Source: Teichococcus coralli (lineage in GTDB: Bacteria > Pseudomonadota > Alphaproteobacteria > Acetobacterales > Acetobacteraceae). From it: a stretch of DNA of 64,000 nucleotides. The notes under the pieces are model-generated. The model was not told the DNA's origin, made no database searches, and worked only from the letters and a program-made list of their open reading frames with translations. The stretch lies in NCBI RefSeq assembly GCF_009829925.1, contig NZ_SNVJ01000010.1:97207-161206 (forward strand). Reading direction: 5' to 3'. Numbering within the stretch: the first letter of the stretch is position 1; each line of letters opens with the position of its first letter. Both the position numbers and the translations under genes were made by a program. Shown piece by piece: positions 40,101 to 50,254 of the stretch.

Positions 40101-40617
40101 CACCCAGGCCGGCGAGACTTTGGAGAACGCACTGCTGCTGCACACGGCCAGCCTGATGCTGGAACTGGCCTTGGGCGCCGCGCAGGAAGCCGGAGACGAC
40201 CGCCTGCTCCGGCGCATCGGCGCCACTTTCGCCCTCCTGACCAACGGCGCCTACCCTTCCGTAACCTCCCGGGAAGACGAAAAAGGCGTGGCCCACCTGG
40301 TGATCCGCCGGGCCGACTACCCGGACGAGGAGACGCTGGTGGATGAACTCTCCGAAGGCACCCGCGACCAGCTTTTCCTAGCGCTGCGGCTGGTCGCCAT
40401 CGAGGATCATGTCGCACAGGGAGCGATCCTGCCCTTTCTGGGCGATGACATCCTGCAAAGCTTCGATGATGGCCGGGCGGCCGCCGCTTTCCACGCCTTG
40501 CTGGACTTCAGCCGCACCACGCAGGTGATCCTGCTGAGCCACCACCAACATCTGCTCGACCTTGCCCGTGCGACACTTGCGCCCGAGCAGGTCCACGTCC
40601 AGCGCCTGGAAGGTTAG
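37111..40617 (+). CDS. SMC-like AAA ATPase (YhaN/SbcC-like), partner of the nuclease
   Basis: A 1168-residue ATPase. Walker A is LAPNGAGKS at about 32-40, and the N-terminal domain contains DTERLRIGGQGLLASGG. A very long Ala/Glu/Arg-rich central part (about 180-1010) is expected to form coiled coils. The C-terminal lobe carries the ABC-type signature ELSEGTRDQLFLALRL, Walker B-like LPFLGDDILQSFDD and a switch histidine in LLSHHQHL. This is the layout of YhaN, a relative of Rad50/SbcC. A zinc-hook CxxC is not evident in the middle. It is 3 bases after the nuclease stop, and its stop faces parB across only 15 bases. Confidence 0.9.
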   Translation: MRLTRLSLRRYGNFQDTMLRFDPAPQRLNLVLAPNGAGKSVLRGALGDLLFGIGTQTPMGFRHGYAGMQIGAEGVLPDGAPFSLTRRKGRGNTLLGPDEAPLDAALQARLLGGMDRPLLERLFALDTERLRIGGQGLLASGGALAEALLEAAGGLRPAQRLREELNATRDQLAPTRKSAQRPFYAALDRLTGSRRAIREQLVRPERWLDQERALAAAKERREAASRAAAEAAQSLHRLERVRRLRPLLARRAAAAEWLCTHPEAPRLPAALRSRLVHARQAASRAAEMRNMLHRRHDELVAQAAAIAPDDAVLAQAESIASLLEAAGATEKARQDLPGLEAELRSQRTQIDASLRALGLSGPASRAAEAIPAAISLAQARRLLRTYVRHAEALATLPSAVAEQEAALNRAEAALASLPPPRDAEVLAALISSIAAEGDPVRMAAAAAQATAQAAARLDALLARLPAAWRDLDWLHAVEAPQPSLLRQRAEHRRVAGAAHGEQVAVLERLQGTLTASRQERAQLNREGPLPGAAVLTAARARRDAGWNLIYRRAFSGEAPDTRAEQAFGAEQPLPLAYVAAVVEVDRLADLRNREAERVSAAEQLDRAILQQEEGLATARIAEAAARRQAEAAEAAWAALLHPLALAPRTEAPELEQLLALRTAALEEAANLILAREAEKQLLVRQAADACRLRQVLGGPRDSDPDLRALLAEAEARQRETRRTESDRARLQEQREAARESLAAAERALATAREQMAGWHADWKPLAARLGRAPDEHPEDSAEALRLFEELAPIVREADRLAERITAIGAEIAAFTTRCSRLAEELGTAASRDPVAAARALGQRLQAARGAAERRTLLALQAEEAAASLAAGMRQAEADAAELRAVIAATGADSAEAAEERLDLSNAREHHENLLAEAQQEIFAGGDGLSLETLCREVEALAPEMMEAELLRAREALTAQQAAAEHAAADAAHAEAALQALSNETAFSRAVQDQQTAVTQAGETLENALLLHTASLMLELALGAAQEAGDDRLLRRIGATFALLTNGAYPSVTSREDEKGVAHLVIRRADYPDEETLVDELSEGTRDQLFLALRLVAIEDHVAQGAILPFLGDDILQSFDDGRAAAAFHALLDFSRTTQVILLSHHQHLLDLARATLAPEQVHVQRLEG

Positions 40618-40632
40618 CGGAGGCGTCGCCGC

Positions 40633-41502
40633 CTAGCTCTGATGCGGCGAAAGCAGGCGCACCAAGCCATCCAGTTGATCCAGATCCCGGTAGCTGATGG
40701 TCAGCCGCCCGCCCCGCTTGCCGTGCTGGATGGCCACCTTGAGCCCCAGCCGTCCCATCAGGTCGCGCTCCAGCGCCTTGGTATCGGCGTCAGGGCGCAC
40801 CGGGCGCGCGCTCGGCTTCATCCGCTCCGCAGCCGCCGCGAGGGCCTCGGTCTGCCGCACGTTCAGCCCGCGCGTGACAACGGTTTCCGCCAGCTTCACC
40901 GGGTCGGGCGCCGTCAGCAGGGCACGTGCATGGCCCGCGGAGATGCTGCCGCGATCCAGCATCTCGCGTACCTTGGGCGGCAAGGAGAGCAGGCGCAGCG
41001 TGTTGGCCACGTGGCTGCGGCTCTTGCCCACCGCTTGGCCCAGGCCGTCTTGCGTCAGCCCGAACTCCTCCAGCAGCCGCTTGTAACCGCGGGCTTCTTC
41101 CAGCGCGTTGAGATCCTCGCGCTGCAGGTTCTCGACCAGCGCGGCGGCCATGGCCATGCGGTCGTCCAGCTCGTGCACATAGACCGGCACCTCGTGCCGC
41201 TGCGCCAACTGCGCCGCGCGCCAGCGCCGCTCTCCACCGATGATCTGGTAGGCCCCTGCCTGACCTGGCTTGGGCCGCACCAGCAGTGGCTGCAGCACGC
41301 CGTGCTCGCGGATCGAGGCCGCCAGCTCCGCCAGGCCGGACTGGTCGATCGGCCCACGCGGCTGGAAGGGCCCGGGCTCCAGGGTCTCCAGCGGCAGGGT
41401 CCGGGGGATGCTGGCGCCAGGACTGGCCGGCGTCGCCGCGTTCTGGTCGCCCAACAGGGCGGAAAGCCCCATGCCGAGCCGGGGTGACTTGCGCGCGCTC
41501 AT
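40633..41502 (-). CDS. parB: Chromosome partitioning protein ParB
   Basis: A 289-residue ParB. The N-terminal MSARKSPRLGMGLSALLGD is the usual ParA-activating tail. The CTPase/ParB domain includes QPLLVRP and GGERRWRAAQLA, the HTH covers EFGLTQDGLGQAVGKSRSHVANTLRLL, and the C-terminal dimerisation domain ends LLSPHQS. It binds parS and spreads as a CTP-dependent clamp. Its start overlaps the parA stop by 4 bases. Two parS sites are 1.4 kb away in rsmG. The gene is convergent with the YhaN-like gene. Confidence 0.97.
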   Translation of the reverse strand: MSARKSPRLGMGLSALLGDQNAATPASPGASIPRTLPLETLEPGPFQPRGPIDQSGLAELAASIREHGVLQPLLVRPKPGQAGAYQIIGGERRWRAAQLAQRHEVPVYVHELDDRMAMAAALVENLQREDLNALEEARGYKRLLEEFGLTQDGLGQAVGKSRSHVANTLRLLSLPPKVREMLDRGSISAGHARALLTAPDPVKLAETVVTRGLNVRQTEALAAAAERMKPSARPVRPDADTKALERDLMGRLGLKVAIQHGKRGGRLTISYRDLDQLDGLVRLLSPHQS

Positions 41503-42308
41503 GCTGCCTTGCCTCCCCGCACCCGCTCGCGCCGCAGCATCTCGGCCGCAAGCTTCACATAGGCCTGCGCCCCAGCCGAACGCGGGTCGTAGAGCAGCAC
41601 CGGAAGGCCGTGCGAGGGCGCCTCGCTGACGCGAATGTTGCGGGGGATCACGGTCTCGAACACCTTGTCGCGAAAGAAAGCACGCACGTCAGCCGCCACC
41701 AGTTCGGAAAGATTGTTGCGGCGATCAAACATGGTCAGCACGATGCCATCCAGCGCGAGCGCCGGATTCAGCACGCGCCTGACGCGGTCAATTGTGCGGG
41801 TGATTTGAGAAACACCCTCCAACGCAAAGAATTCCGCCTGCAAAGGGATCATGACCGACTCCACGGCGACCAGCGCATTCAACGTCAGAAGGCCGAGCGA
41901 AGGCGGGCAGTCGATCAGGATGAAATCGAACCCCTTCAGCGTCTCGCCAGCGGCTTCCAGAGCCAGTCGTAACCGGTGCTCGCGCCTGTCCATGCCGACC
42001 AGCTCGATTTCCGCGCCTGCCAGATCATTGTCTGCCGGCAGCAGAAAGAGGTCCGGCACTTTGGTGGGGCGCATCAGTTCGGCAAGCGGCTTCTGCCCCA
42101 CCAGCAGCGCATAGGATCCAGCACCGCGCTCACCCCGCGGCAGGCCCAGGCCGGTGGACGCATTGCCCTGCGGATCCAGGTCGATGACCAGAACCTTTTT
42201 CTTAGTTGCGAGCGCGGTTGCCAGATTGATGGCGGTCGTCGTCTTTCCGACACCACCCTTCTGGTTGGCGAGCGCGATACGGCGGAGGGATGGCTTAGGC
42301 GCCGGCAA
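41499..42308 (-). CDS. parA: Chromosome partitioning ATPase ParA
   Basis: A 269-residue ParA/MinD-type ATPase. The deviant Walker A KGGVGKTTTA is at 17-26, followed by DLDPQGNASTGLG, DFILIDCPPSLGLLTLNAL and the LTMFDRRNNLSELVAADVRA region. No ATG precedes the Walker motif in frame. The TTG at 42308 (GGA 7 bases upstream) gives a normal-length protein and overlaps the end of rsmG by 14 bases, implying coupled translation. With ParB and parS it segregates chromosome origins. Confidence 0.95.
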   Translation of the reverse strand: MPAPKPSLRRIALANQKGGVGKTTTAINLATALATKKKVLVIDLDPQGNASTGLGLPRGERGAGSYALLVGQKPLAELMRPTKVPDLFLLPADNDLAGAEIELVGMDRREHRLRLALEAAGETLKGFDFILIDCPPSLGLLTLNALVAVESVMIPLQAEFFALEGVSQITRTIDRVRRVLNPALALDGIVLTMFDRRNNLSELVAADVRAFFRDKVFETVIPRNIRVSEAPSHGLPVLLYDPRSAGAQAYVKLAAEMLRRERVRGGKAA

Positions 42309-42918
42309 GGCGGATTCCAGACATGCGGAAAAGAGTGGCGTTAGGGTCCGTCTTGCTCTTGAACTGCTCCACCGACATTGTCCAGCCCGCCGCCTTCGCA
42401 GCCGCCAGTTCGTCGGCGGCGGAACGTCCCTTCGGGAAGATCGCAACACCTTGCGGGCTCAGCATCGCCGCAGCCCAGGGAAGAAGTACGGCGAGTGGCG
42501 CCAGCGCCCGCGCCGTCAGCACCGCCGCCGGCGGCAGGCGCAGCGATTCGATCCGAACCGGATGCACCGTCACATGAGACAAGGCCAGCTCGGCCGCAGC
42601 CGCTTGCAGAAAGGCGGCCTTGCGACGGTCCGCCTCCACCAGGTGCACCGGACGCATCAGGGCGGCCGCCAGCACCATCCCCGGAAATCCGCCGCCGGAA
42701 CCCAGATCCACCAGCGCACCTTCGCCCGGCGGCACCAAAGGCAGCAATTGCAGGGAGTCGGCCAGGTGCCGCTCCCTCACCCCTTCCAGATCCCTGCCGG
42801 ACACAAGATTGATCCGCGCGTTCCAGCGCAGCAGCACGTCCAGAAACCATTCGAGACGCTCCTCTGTTTCACGTGAAACGCCGGGGGGCGTCAAACCTGC
42901 TCCCGATCCCTGTTTCAC
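42295..42918 (-). CDS. rsmG: 16S rRNA (guanine-527-N7)-methyltransferase RsmG
   Basis: A 207-residue class-I methyltransferase with the SAM-binding motif [18 protein letters not shown] and [11 protein letters not shown]. The N-terminal [27 protein letters not shown] is the standard RsmG opening. The GTG start at 42918 overlaps the mnmG stop (GTGA). Both the start overlap and the VSRET codons are made of parS sequence, so this gene hosts two parS sites. RsmG modifies G527 of 16S rRNA; its loss gives low-level streptomycin resistance. Confidence 0.95.
   Translation of the reverse strand: MKQGSGAGLTPPGVSRETEERLEWFLDVLLRWNARINLVSGRDLEGVRERHLADSLQLLPLVPPGEGALVDLGSGGGFPGMVLAAALMRPVHLVEADRRKAAFLQAAAAELALSHVTVHPVRIESLRLPPAAVLTARALAPLAVLLPWAAAMLSPQGVAIFPKGRSAADELAAAKAAGWTMSVEQFKSKTDPNATLFRMSGIRLAGA
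42865..42880. other. parS: parS centromere site inside rsmG
   Basis: TGTTTCACGTGAAACG contains the 14-bp perfect palindrome GTTTCACGTGAAAC (42866-42879), the ParB-binding parS core found widely in bacteria. It encodes VSRET in RsmG. It lies 1.4 kb upstream of parB in the same cluster. Confidence 0.93.
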
Positions 42919-42926
42919 GTGAAACG
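42911..42926. other. parS: parS centromere site spanning the mnmG stop/rsmG start
   Basis: This is a second copy with the identical 16-base sequence, core palindrome at 42912-42925. On the minus strand it encodes the last residues of MnmG (RFT, stop) and the first of RsmG (MKQ), with the GTGA stop/start overlap inside the palindrome. Centre-to-centre distance to the first site is 46 bases. Confidence 0.93.
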
Positions 42927-44786
42927 CTCCTGCGTCCGTCGCAGATGGACGGCCAGTGCCGCCAAGGCCGCCGGCGTGACGCCCGGCACCCGTCCCGCCC
43001 CGCCGAGCGTCGCTGGTTGCGCGGCGCCAAGCCGCTGCCGCATCTCATGCGACAGCCCCGGCACGGCGGCGAAGTCCAGCCCCCGCGGGATGGCGAGCTG
43101 CTCCTCACGTTCCAGCAACCGCAACTCCGCTGCCTGTCGCTGCAGATAGGGGGCGTAGAGCGCCTCCGCCTCCATCTGTGCCCGCACCCCTGCTTCCAAA
43201 TCCTGCAGCCAGGGAAAGGCTCGCTGGATGGCAGCGGCCTCCACCTCCGGCAACGCAAGGACCTCCAGCAGGCTGCGCCAGCGCCCATCCTGGTTGATGC
43301 TGATCCCTGCCGCCTGCAGCGCTGCCGGCGTGCCACCTTCCGCGCGGGCCCGCATCAGCGCCTCCTCGACCTCGGCCGCGAAGGTCCGGAAGCGCGCGGC
43401 GCGTTCGGACCCGACAACCCCCCAGCCAATCCCCTTTGCAGTCAGGCGCAGCCCGGCATTGTCGGCTCGCAGCGCCAACCGGTGCTCCGAACGGGCCGTC
43501 AGCATCCGGTAGGGCTCGGTCACGCCCTGTAGCACCAAGTCATCCACCATCACCCCGAGATAGGCTTCCGTGCGCGCCAGCATCCGGTCGGCTGCCTCAC
43601 CGCTCGCCAGTGCGGCAGCGTTCATGCCCGCCAGCAGCCCTTGCGCCGCGGCCTCCTCATAGCCTGTGGTGCCGTTGATCTGCCCTGCCAGAAAGAGGCC
43701 AGGCACCTCGCGGACTTCCAGGGTCGGCCGCAGCGCGCGCGGATCAACATGGTCATACTCGATGGCGTAACCCGGCCGCAGGATCGCCGCCTTCTCCAAT
43801 CCCGGAATCGTGGCGATGAAGGCGTGCTGCACATCCTCTGGAAGGCTGGTGGAGATGCCGTTGGGGTAAACAGTGTGGTCCTGCAGTCCCTCCGGCTCCA
43901 GAAAGATCTGGTGGCGCTCCCGCTCAGCGAAGCGCACCACCTTATCCTCGATCGAGGGGCAGTAGCGCGGACCCACACCCTGGATCTGGCCGGAATGGAT
44001 CGGTGCCCGATGCAGGTTCGCACGGATCACGGCATGCCCGGCCGAGGTGGTCGCGGTGATGCCGCACTCCACCTGCGGATTGGTGATACGCCCCGTCATC
44101 CAGGAGAGTGGCTCTGGCTCGGCATCTCCGGGCTGCATCTCCAACGCAGCCCAGTCGATCGTCCTGCCATCCAGCCGCGGCGGCGTTCCGGTCTTGAGGC
44201 GCCGCATCGGCAGCCCGAGCGCCTCGATCGCCACCGCCAAGCCGACCGAGGGCGCATCGCCGGCGCGCCCCGCTGCGATCCGCCGCGCGCCAATATGGAT
44301 CTCGCCGCGAAGAAACGTGCCCGTGGTGATCACCAGCGCTCCGCACATGATCCGCGCGCCCTCGGCCGTCAGCACGGCGGCGATGCGTCCGCCGGCGTCA
44401 CGCTCAACGCCTTCGGCCGCCACCCCGCGGATGGTCAGCCTCGGCTGCGCCTCCAGCAATTCACGGATCGCACGGCGATACAGGGCGCGATCTGCCTGCG
44501 CGCGCGGGCCGCGAACCGCCGGTCCCTTGCTGCGGTTCAGCAGCTTGAAATGGATGCCCGCCATGTCGGCCGCGCGGCCGATCAGCCCATCAAGGGCGTC
44601 CACCTCGCGAACAAGATGTCCTTTCCCCACCCCGCCGATCGCGGGGTTGCAGGACATCTCGCCCAGCGTCTCCAGCTTGTGCGTCAACAACAGGGTACGG
44701 GCGCCGCAGCGGGCAGCGGCGGCCGCCGCTTCGGCCCCGGCATGTCCGCCGCCCACGACCACCACATCGAAAGCATCATCGCGCAT
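42915..44786 (-). CDS. mnmG: tRNA uridine-5-carboxymethylaminomethyl modification enzyme MnmG
   Basis: A 623-residue flavoprotein. FAD-binding motif [21 protein letters not shown] is at 8-28. GidA family signatures are [23 protein letters not shown], the [13 protein letters not shown] block, [16 protein letters not shown], the [11 protein letters not shown] and FLEPEG segments, and [17 protein letters not shown]. With MnmE it installs cmnm5 at U34 of tRNAs in the cytoplasm. It starts 26 bases downstream of the mnmE stop and overlaps rsmG by 4 bases within a parS site. Confidence 0.97.
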   Translation of the reverse strand: MRDDAFDVVVVGGGHAGAEAAAAAARCGARTLLLTHKLETLGEMSCNPAIGGVGKGHLVREVDALDGLIGRAADMAGIHFKLLNRSKGPAVRGPRAQADRALYRRAIRELLEAQPRLTIRGVAAEGVERDAGGRIAAVLTAEGARIMCGALVITTGTFLRGEIHIGARRIAAGRAGDAPSVGLAVAIEALGLPMRRLKTGTPPRLDGRTIDWAALEMQPGDAEPEPLSWMTGRITNPQVECGITATTSAGHAVIRANLHRAPIHSGQIQGVGPRYCPSIEDKVVRFAERERHQIFLEPEGLQDHTVYPNGISTSLPEDVQHAFIATIPGLEKAAILRPGYAIEYDHVDPRALRPTLEVREVPGLFLAGQINGTTGYEEAAAQGLLAGMNAAALASGEAADRMLARTEAYLGVMVDDLVLQGVTEPYRMLTARSEHRLALRADNAGLRLTAKGIGWGVVGSERAARFRTFAAEVEEALMRARAEGGTPAALQAAGISINQDGRWRSLLEVLALPEVEAAAIQRAFPWLQDLEAGVRAQMEAEALYAPYLQRQAAELRLLEREEQLAIPRGLDFAAVPGLSHEMRQRLGAAQPATLGGAGRVPGVTPAALAALAVHLRRTQERFT

Positions 44787-44812
44787 GGCGCCATCCTATA
44801 GCGCCCCGCGGC

Positions 44813-46129
44813 CTACTTTCCGATGCAGAAATCCCCGAACACGACGTCGAGAACCGCTTCGACGCCGACACGCCCGGTCAGCCGCCCCAGCGCCCGCAGG
44901 GAAGCCCGCAACGCTTCGGCCGCAAGCTCCGGCAGGGGTGCCTGCTCCACCTCGCCGAGCCAGGCCGCTGCCTCCCCCAGCGCGGCGCGATGCCGCGGCC
45001 GCGTCAGGCCTGCCTCCTCCGAAAGCCCGGCCCGCATGCCTGCCGCCTCGGCGAGCACGCCCTGCAGCTGCTCCAGCCCGCTCCCGTCCCGTGCCGAGAC
45101 CGCCACCGGCGCCACTCCGCGGATCTGCCGCGGGGCCGGCATGAGGTCCGTCTTGTTCGCCACCACCACGACGCCAGGCTCCACCAATGCCAGGGTCGCC
45201 GCATCCGGCGGCTGGTCGGCCGCGAAAACGGCAATCACCAGATCCGCCTCCTCCGCCCGCCGCTTCGCCCTTCGCACACCCTCTGCCTCGACCTCGTCCG
45301 CCGTTTCGCGCAGGCCCGCCGTGTCGGCCAGCCAGACCGGTACCCCGCCAAGATCCAGGCGTACTTCCACCACGTCCCGTGTGGTTCCCGCCCTTGCCGA
45401 CACGATGGCCGCCTCTCGTCCCGCCAGCGCGTTCAGCAGCGACGACTTCCCCGCATTCGGTGCCCCGACGATGGCCGCCCACAACCCTTCCCGAAGCCGT
45501 TCGCCACGACCGTTGTCGTCCAGATGCGCCCTGATCTCGGCAGCCAAGGCCGCCGCCCCCGCGCGCACCTCCGCCTCCAAGCTGTTGGGCAGCCCGTCCT
45601 CGGCGAACTCGATGGCGGCTTCCTGATGCGCCAGCAAACGGGTCAGCCGCTCGCACCAGGCGGCATAGCGCGCCGCCAGTGCGCCATTCGCCTGCCGAAG
45701 AGCCTGACGCCGCTGCGCCGCCGTCTCGGCCTCGATCAGGTCAGCGATGCCTTCTGCCGCCGTCAGGTCCATCCTGCCGTTCAGAAAGGCGCGGCGGGTG
45801 AACTCTCCCGCCTCCGCTGGCCGCGCGCCACAGGCCAGCAGCGCCTCCGTCACCCCCTCGCGCACCGCCCGCCCGCCATGCAGGTGCAGTTCGGCGGCGT
45901 CCTCGCCCGTGTAGGAGTGAGGCCCGGGAAACCAGAGCACCAGTGCCTCATCGAGCACCTCGCCGGTGGTGGGGTGGCGCAGCCGCCGCAGGCGGGCCAT
46001 GCGCGGGGCTGGCAGCCCGCCCGTCAGCTTGACGAGAATGGCGCCGCTACCCTGACCCGAAAGCCGCAGCAGCGACACCGCCGCGCGGCCGGCACCGGAG
46101 GCCAGGGCGAAGATGGTGTCGAATGTCAT
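44813..46129 (-). CDS. mnmE: tRNA modification GTPase MnmE
   Basis: A 438-residue GTPase. The N-terminal THF-binding domain includes DTIFALASGAGRAAVSLLRLSG and SYTGEDAAELHLHGG. The G domain has AIVGAPNAGKSSLLNAL (G1), GTTRDVV (G2), LADTAG (G3) and VANKTD (G4). The C-terminal FCIGK holds the cysteine conserved in MnmE. Partner of MnmG in wobble-uridine modification. The ATG at 46129 is standard (MTFDTIFALASG). Confidence 0.97.
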   Translation of the reverse strand: MTFDTIFALASGAGRAAVSLLRLSGQGSGAILVKLTGGLPAPRMARLRRLRHPTTGEVLDEALVLWFPGPHSYTGEDAAELHLHGGRAVREGVTEALLACGARPAEAGEFTRRAFLNGRMDLTAAEGIADLIEAETAAQRRQALRQANGALAARYAAWCERLTRLLAHQEAAIEFAEDGLPNSLEAEVRAGAAALAAEIRAHLDDNGRGERLREGLWAAIVGAPNAGKSSLLNALAGREAAIVSARAGTTRDVVEVRLDLGGVPVWLADTAGLRETADEVEAEGVRRAKRRAEEADLVIAVFAADQPPDAATLALVEPGVVVVANKTDLMPAPRQIRGVAPVAVSARDGSGLEQLQGVLAEAAGMRAGLSEEAGLTRPRHRAALGEAAAWLGEVEQAPLPELAAEALRASLRALGRLTGRVGVEAVLDVVFGDFCIGK

Positions 46130-46178
46130 TGCGCAACTCCAAAGGCCCGGCCAGAGGCGCTGTCCCCTGAACCCTGCC

Positions 46179-46205
46179 GGGAGGGGTGGGTAGTAAGCCC
46201 CTCCC
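46179..46205 (-). terminator. Hairpin after the ferredoxin gene
   Basis: GGGAGGGG (46179-46186) pairs with CCCCTCCC (46198-46205) across an 11-nt loop. It lies between the ferredoxin stop and the mnmE start, both on the minus strand. No T tract follows, so termination would be weak or factor-dependent. Confidence 0.35.
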
Positions 46206-46257
46206 TGCCTCCGCCGGAGACGAATGGCAGGCTTCAGGGGAAGGCGCCCTCCTGCCG

Positions 46258-46608
46258 CTAGCCCTTCTTGGCCACGTCCCTTTCGGTCAGCATCAGCCGA
46301 TGCGCGCGCCCGCCTTCGACCAGATGCGCCTGCAGGATCTCGTCCACGTCTTCCCGCGTCTCGGCGCGGTACCAGATCCCTTCGGGATAGATCACGATTG
46401 CAGGCCCGAACTCGCAGCGGTCGAGGCAGCCCGCCTGGTTGACCCGGATGCCGGGAATCCCGAGTTCCTTAGCCCGCGCCTTCATGTAGTCCTTCAGCGC
46501 CTCGCTGCCCTTGGCGGCGCAGGAGCCACGGCGGTGCCCCTCTGGCCGCCGGTTGCAGCAGACAAAGACATGCGCCTGGAAATAGGGCGGCGGATCGGTC
46601 TCGCTCAC
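46258..46608 (-). CDS. Thioredoxin-like [2Fe-2S] ferredoxin
   Basis: A 116-residue thioredoxin-fold ferredoxin. The cluster cysteines are expected among VFVCCNRRPEGHRRGSC (14-30) and AGCLDRCEFGPAIVIYPEG (59-77). The pattern C-x(~12)-C ... C-x3-C is that of small electron carriers related to the NuoE 2Fe-2S domain. The GTG start at 46608 gives a normal length. It diverges from the DUF255 gene. Partner unknown; such proteins are commonly encoded in Rhodospirillales near mnmE. Confidence 0.9.
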   Translation of the reverse strand: MSETDPPPYFQAHVFVCCNRRPEGHRRGSCAAKGSEALKDYMKARAKELGIPGIRVNQAGCLDRCEFGPAIVIYPEGIWYRAETREDVDEILQAHLVEGGRAHRLMLTERDVAKKG

Positions 46609-46682
46609 GGATACGCTCCTTGGGGTGTGCAGGCTCCCCTGCCTCGCCCATGTAGCGAGGACCTACGGGAGCGACCAGAGCC

Positions 46683-48704
<2,022 letters not shown>

Positions 48705-48775
48705 GCCGTGACCGTGCGCCTCCCGCCGCCTTCCCGACTTGACGCTGCGGACAGAGCGTGTCGAATCAGCACCGC

Positions 48776-49246
48776 ATGCCGCAGCTATCCTTTCTCACTC
48801 CCCTCGGCGCGCTGACCCTGTCCGAGGAAGATGGGGCCATCGTCGCTCTGGATTGGGGCCGTGGCCGAGACCAGGCGGAAACACCCCTGCTCCTGGCCGC
48901 GCGCGACCAGATCCAGGATTATTTCGACGGCCAGCGGACGCAGTTCGACCTGCCTCTGGCGCCGTTCGGAAGCGCCTTTCAGCACCGGGTCTGGGCCGCG
49001 CTGCAGGCCATTCCCGCAGGCGAGACGCGTAGCTACGGCGAAGTGGCGCGCCAGCTCGGCTCCGTGGCGCGGGCGGTGGGGCAGGCCAATGGCGCCAACC
49101 CTATTCCCATCCTGATCCCTTGCCACCGAGTGGTCGGCAGCAACGGCAAGATGGGTGGATATTCCGGCGGCGAAGGCCTCGCCACCAAGCGTTATCTTCT
49201 GGACCTCGAACGCCGTGCACGGCGCCAGCAAGGAACACTCCTATGA
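48776..49246 (+). CDS. ogt: Methylated-DNA-protein-cysteine methyltransferase
   Basis: A 156-residue O6-alkylguanine-DNA alkyltransferase. The active site is IPCHRVVG with acceptor C116, preceded by the DNA-binding helix SYGEVARQLGSVARAVGQANGANPIP. GYSGGEGLATKRYLL closes the protein. It transfers the alkyl group from O6-methylguanine to its own cysteine. The ATG at 48776 gives a typical short Ogt; an in-frame GTG at 48758 would add six residues. The stop overlaps the next start (ATGA). Confidence 0.92.
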   Translation: MPQLSFLTPLGALTLSEEDGAIVALDWGRGRDQAETPLLLAARDQIQDYFDGQRTQFDLPLAPFGSAFQHRVWAALQAIPAGETRSYGEVARQLGSVARAVGQANGANPIPILIPCHRVVGSNGKMGGYSGGEGLATKRYLLDLERRARRQQGTLL

Positions 49247-50217
49247 ACCACGCCATCCGCATCCATGAACCTGGCGGCCCCGAGAAGATGGTGTGGGAGG
49301 AGATTCCCCTGCCCGCGCCCAAGGCTGACGAGGTGCTGGTCCGCCACCATGCCGTCGGTCTCAACTACATCGACGTTTACTTCCGCACCGGCCTCTACAA
49401 GATTCCCTCGCTTCCGGCGACGCTTGGCATGGAAGGCGCCGGGGTTGTCGAGGCGGTGGGCAGCGAGGTCACGGAGCTGGCGGTGGGCGATCGTGTGGCC
49501 TATGCCATGCCGATCGGCGCCTATTGCGAGGCTCGCACCATCAAGGCCGACAGGCTGGTGAAGCTGCCCGACGGCATCGACTTCAAGACCGCCGCCGGCA
49601 TGATGCTCCAAGGCATGACGGCGCAGTACCTGCTCCGCCGCACCTTTCCCGTGAAGGCCGGCGACACCATCCTGGTGCATGCCGCGGCCGGCGGCGTCGG
49701 CCTCATCATGTGCCAATGGGCCAAGCAGCTCGGCTGCACCGTCATCGGCACCGTCTCCACCCCCGCCAAGGCAGAGCTGGCGCGTGGCCATGGCGCCGAC
49801 CACGTGCTGATCTCCGGGCAGGACGACATCGCCGCCCGGGTGAAGGACATCACCAACGGCGCCATGCTGCCGGTGGTCTATGACAGTGTCGGCAAGGATA
49901 CCTTCATGGCCTCGCTGGACTGCCTCGCTCCCTTCGGCATGATGGTTTCCTACGGCAATGCCTCCGGCCCGGTGCCGCCGCTCGACGTCGGCGTCCTGGC
50001 CGCCAAGGGATCGCTCTTCCTGACGCGGCCGACGCTGGCCACCTACACCGCCAAGCCCGCCGACCTCGTCGCCACCGCCACCGACCTCTTCTCGGTCGTG
50101 CTGTCCGGCGCGGTAAAGATCAACGTCAATCAGACCTACCCGCTGAAGGAGGCCGCCGAGGCGCACCGCGCCCTGGAAGCCCGCAAGACGACCGGCAGCA
50201 CCGTCTTCATTCCCTGA
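49243..50217 (+). CDS. qor: NADPH:quinone oxidoreductase (zinc-independent MDR family)
   Basis: A 324-residue medium-chain reductase. GroES-like N-terminus (VGLNYIDVYFRTGLY and LGMEGAGVVEAVG), then the NADPH-binding motif HAAAGGVGLIMCQWAKQLG and DSVGKDTF, ending TGSTVFIP. Zinc-ligand cysteines are absent, as in quinone reductase 1. It reduces quinones by one electron with NADPH. It overlaps ogt by 4 bases with AAGGA in the ogt 3' end. Confidence 0.93.
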   Translation: MNHAIRIHEPGGPEKMVWEEIPLPAPKADEVLVRHHAVGLNYIDVYFRTGLYKIPSLPATLGMEGAGVVEAVGSEVTELAVGDRVAYAMPIGAYCEARTIKADRLVKLPDGIDFKTAAGMMLQGMTAQYLLRRTFPVKAGDTILVHAAAGGVGLIMCQWAKQLGCTVIGTVSTPAKAELARGHGADHVLISGQDDIAARVKDITNGAMLPVVYDSVGKDTFMASLDCLAPFGMMVSYGNASGPVPPLDVGVLAAKGSLFLTRPTLATYTAKPADLVATATDLFSVVLSGAVKINVNQTYPLKEAAEAHRALEARKTTGSTVFIP

Positions 50218-50224
50218 CCGCGCA

Positions 50225-50252
50225 GGCAGGGCCGGTGCTGTCCGGCCCTGCC
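50225..50252. terminator. Bidirectional hairpin between qor and a GNAT gene
   Basis: A perfect 11-bp stem GGCAGGGCCGG (50225-50235)/CCGGCCCTGCC (50242-50252) with a 6-nt loop fills the 37-base gap between two convergent stops. Confidence 0.65.
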
Positions 50253-50254
50253 CC

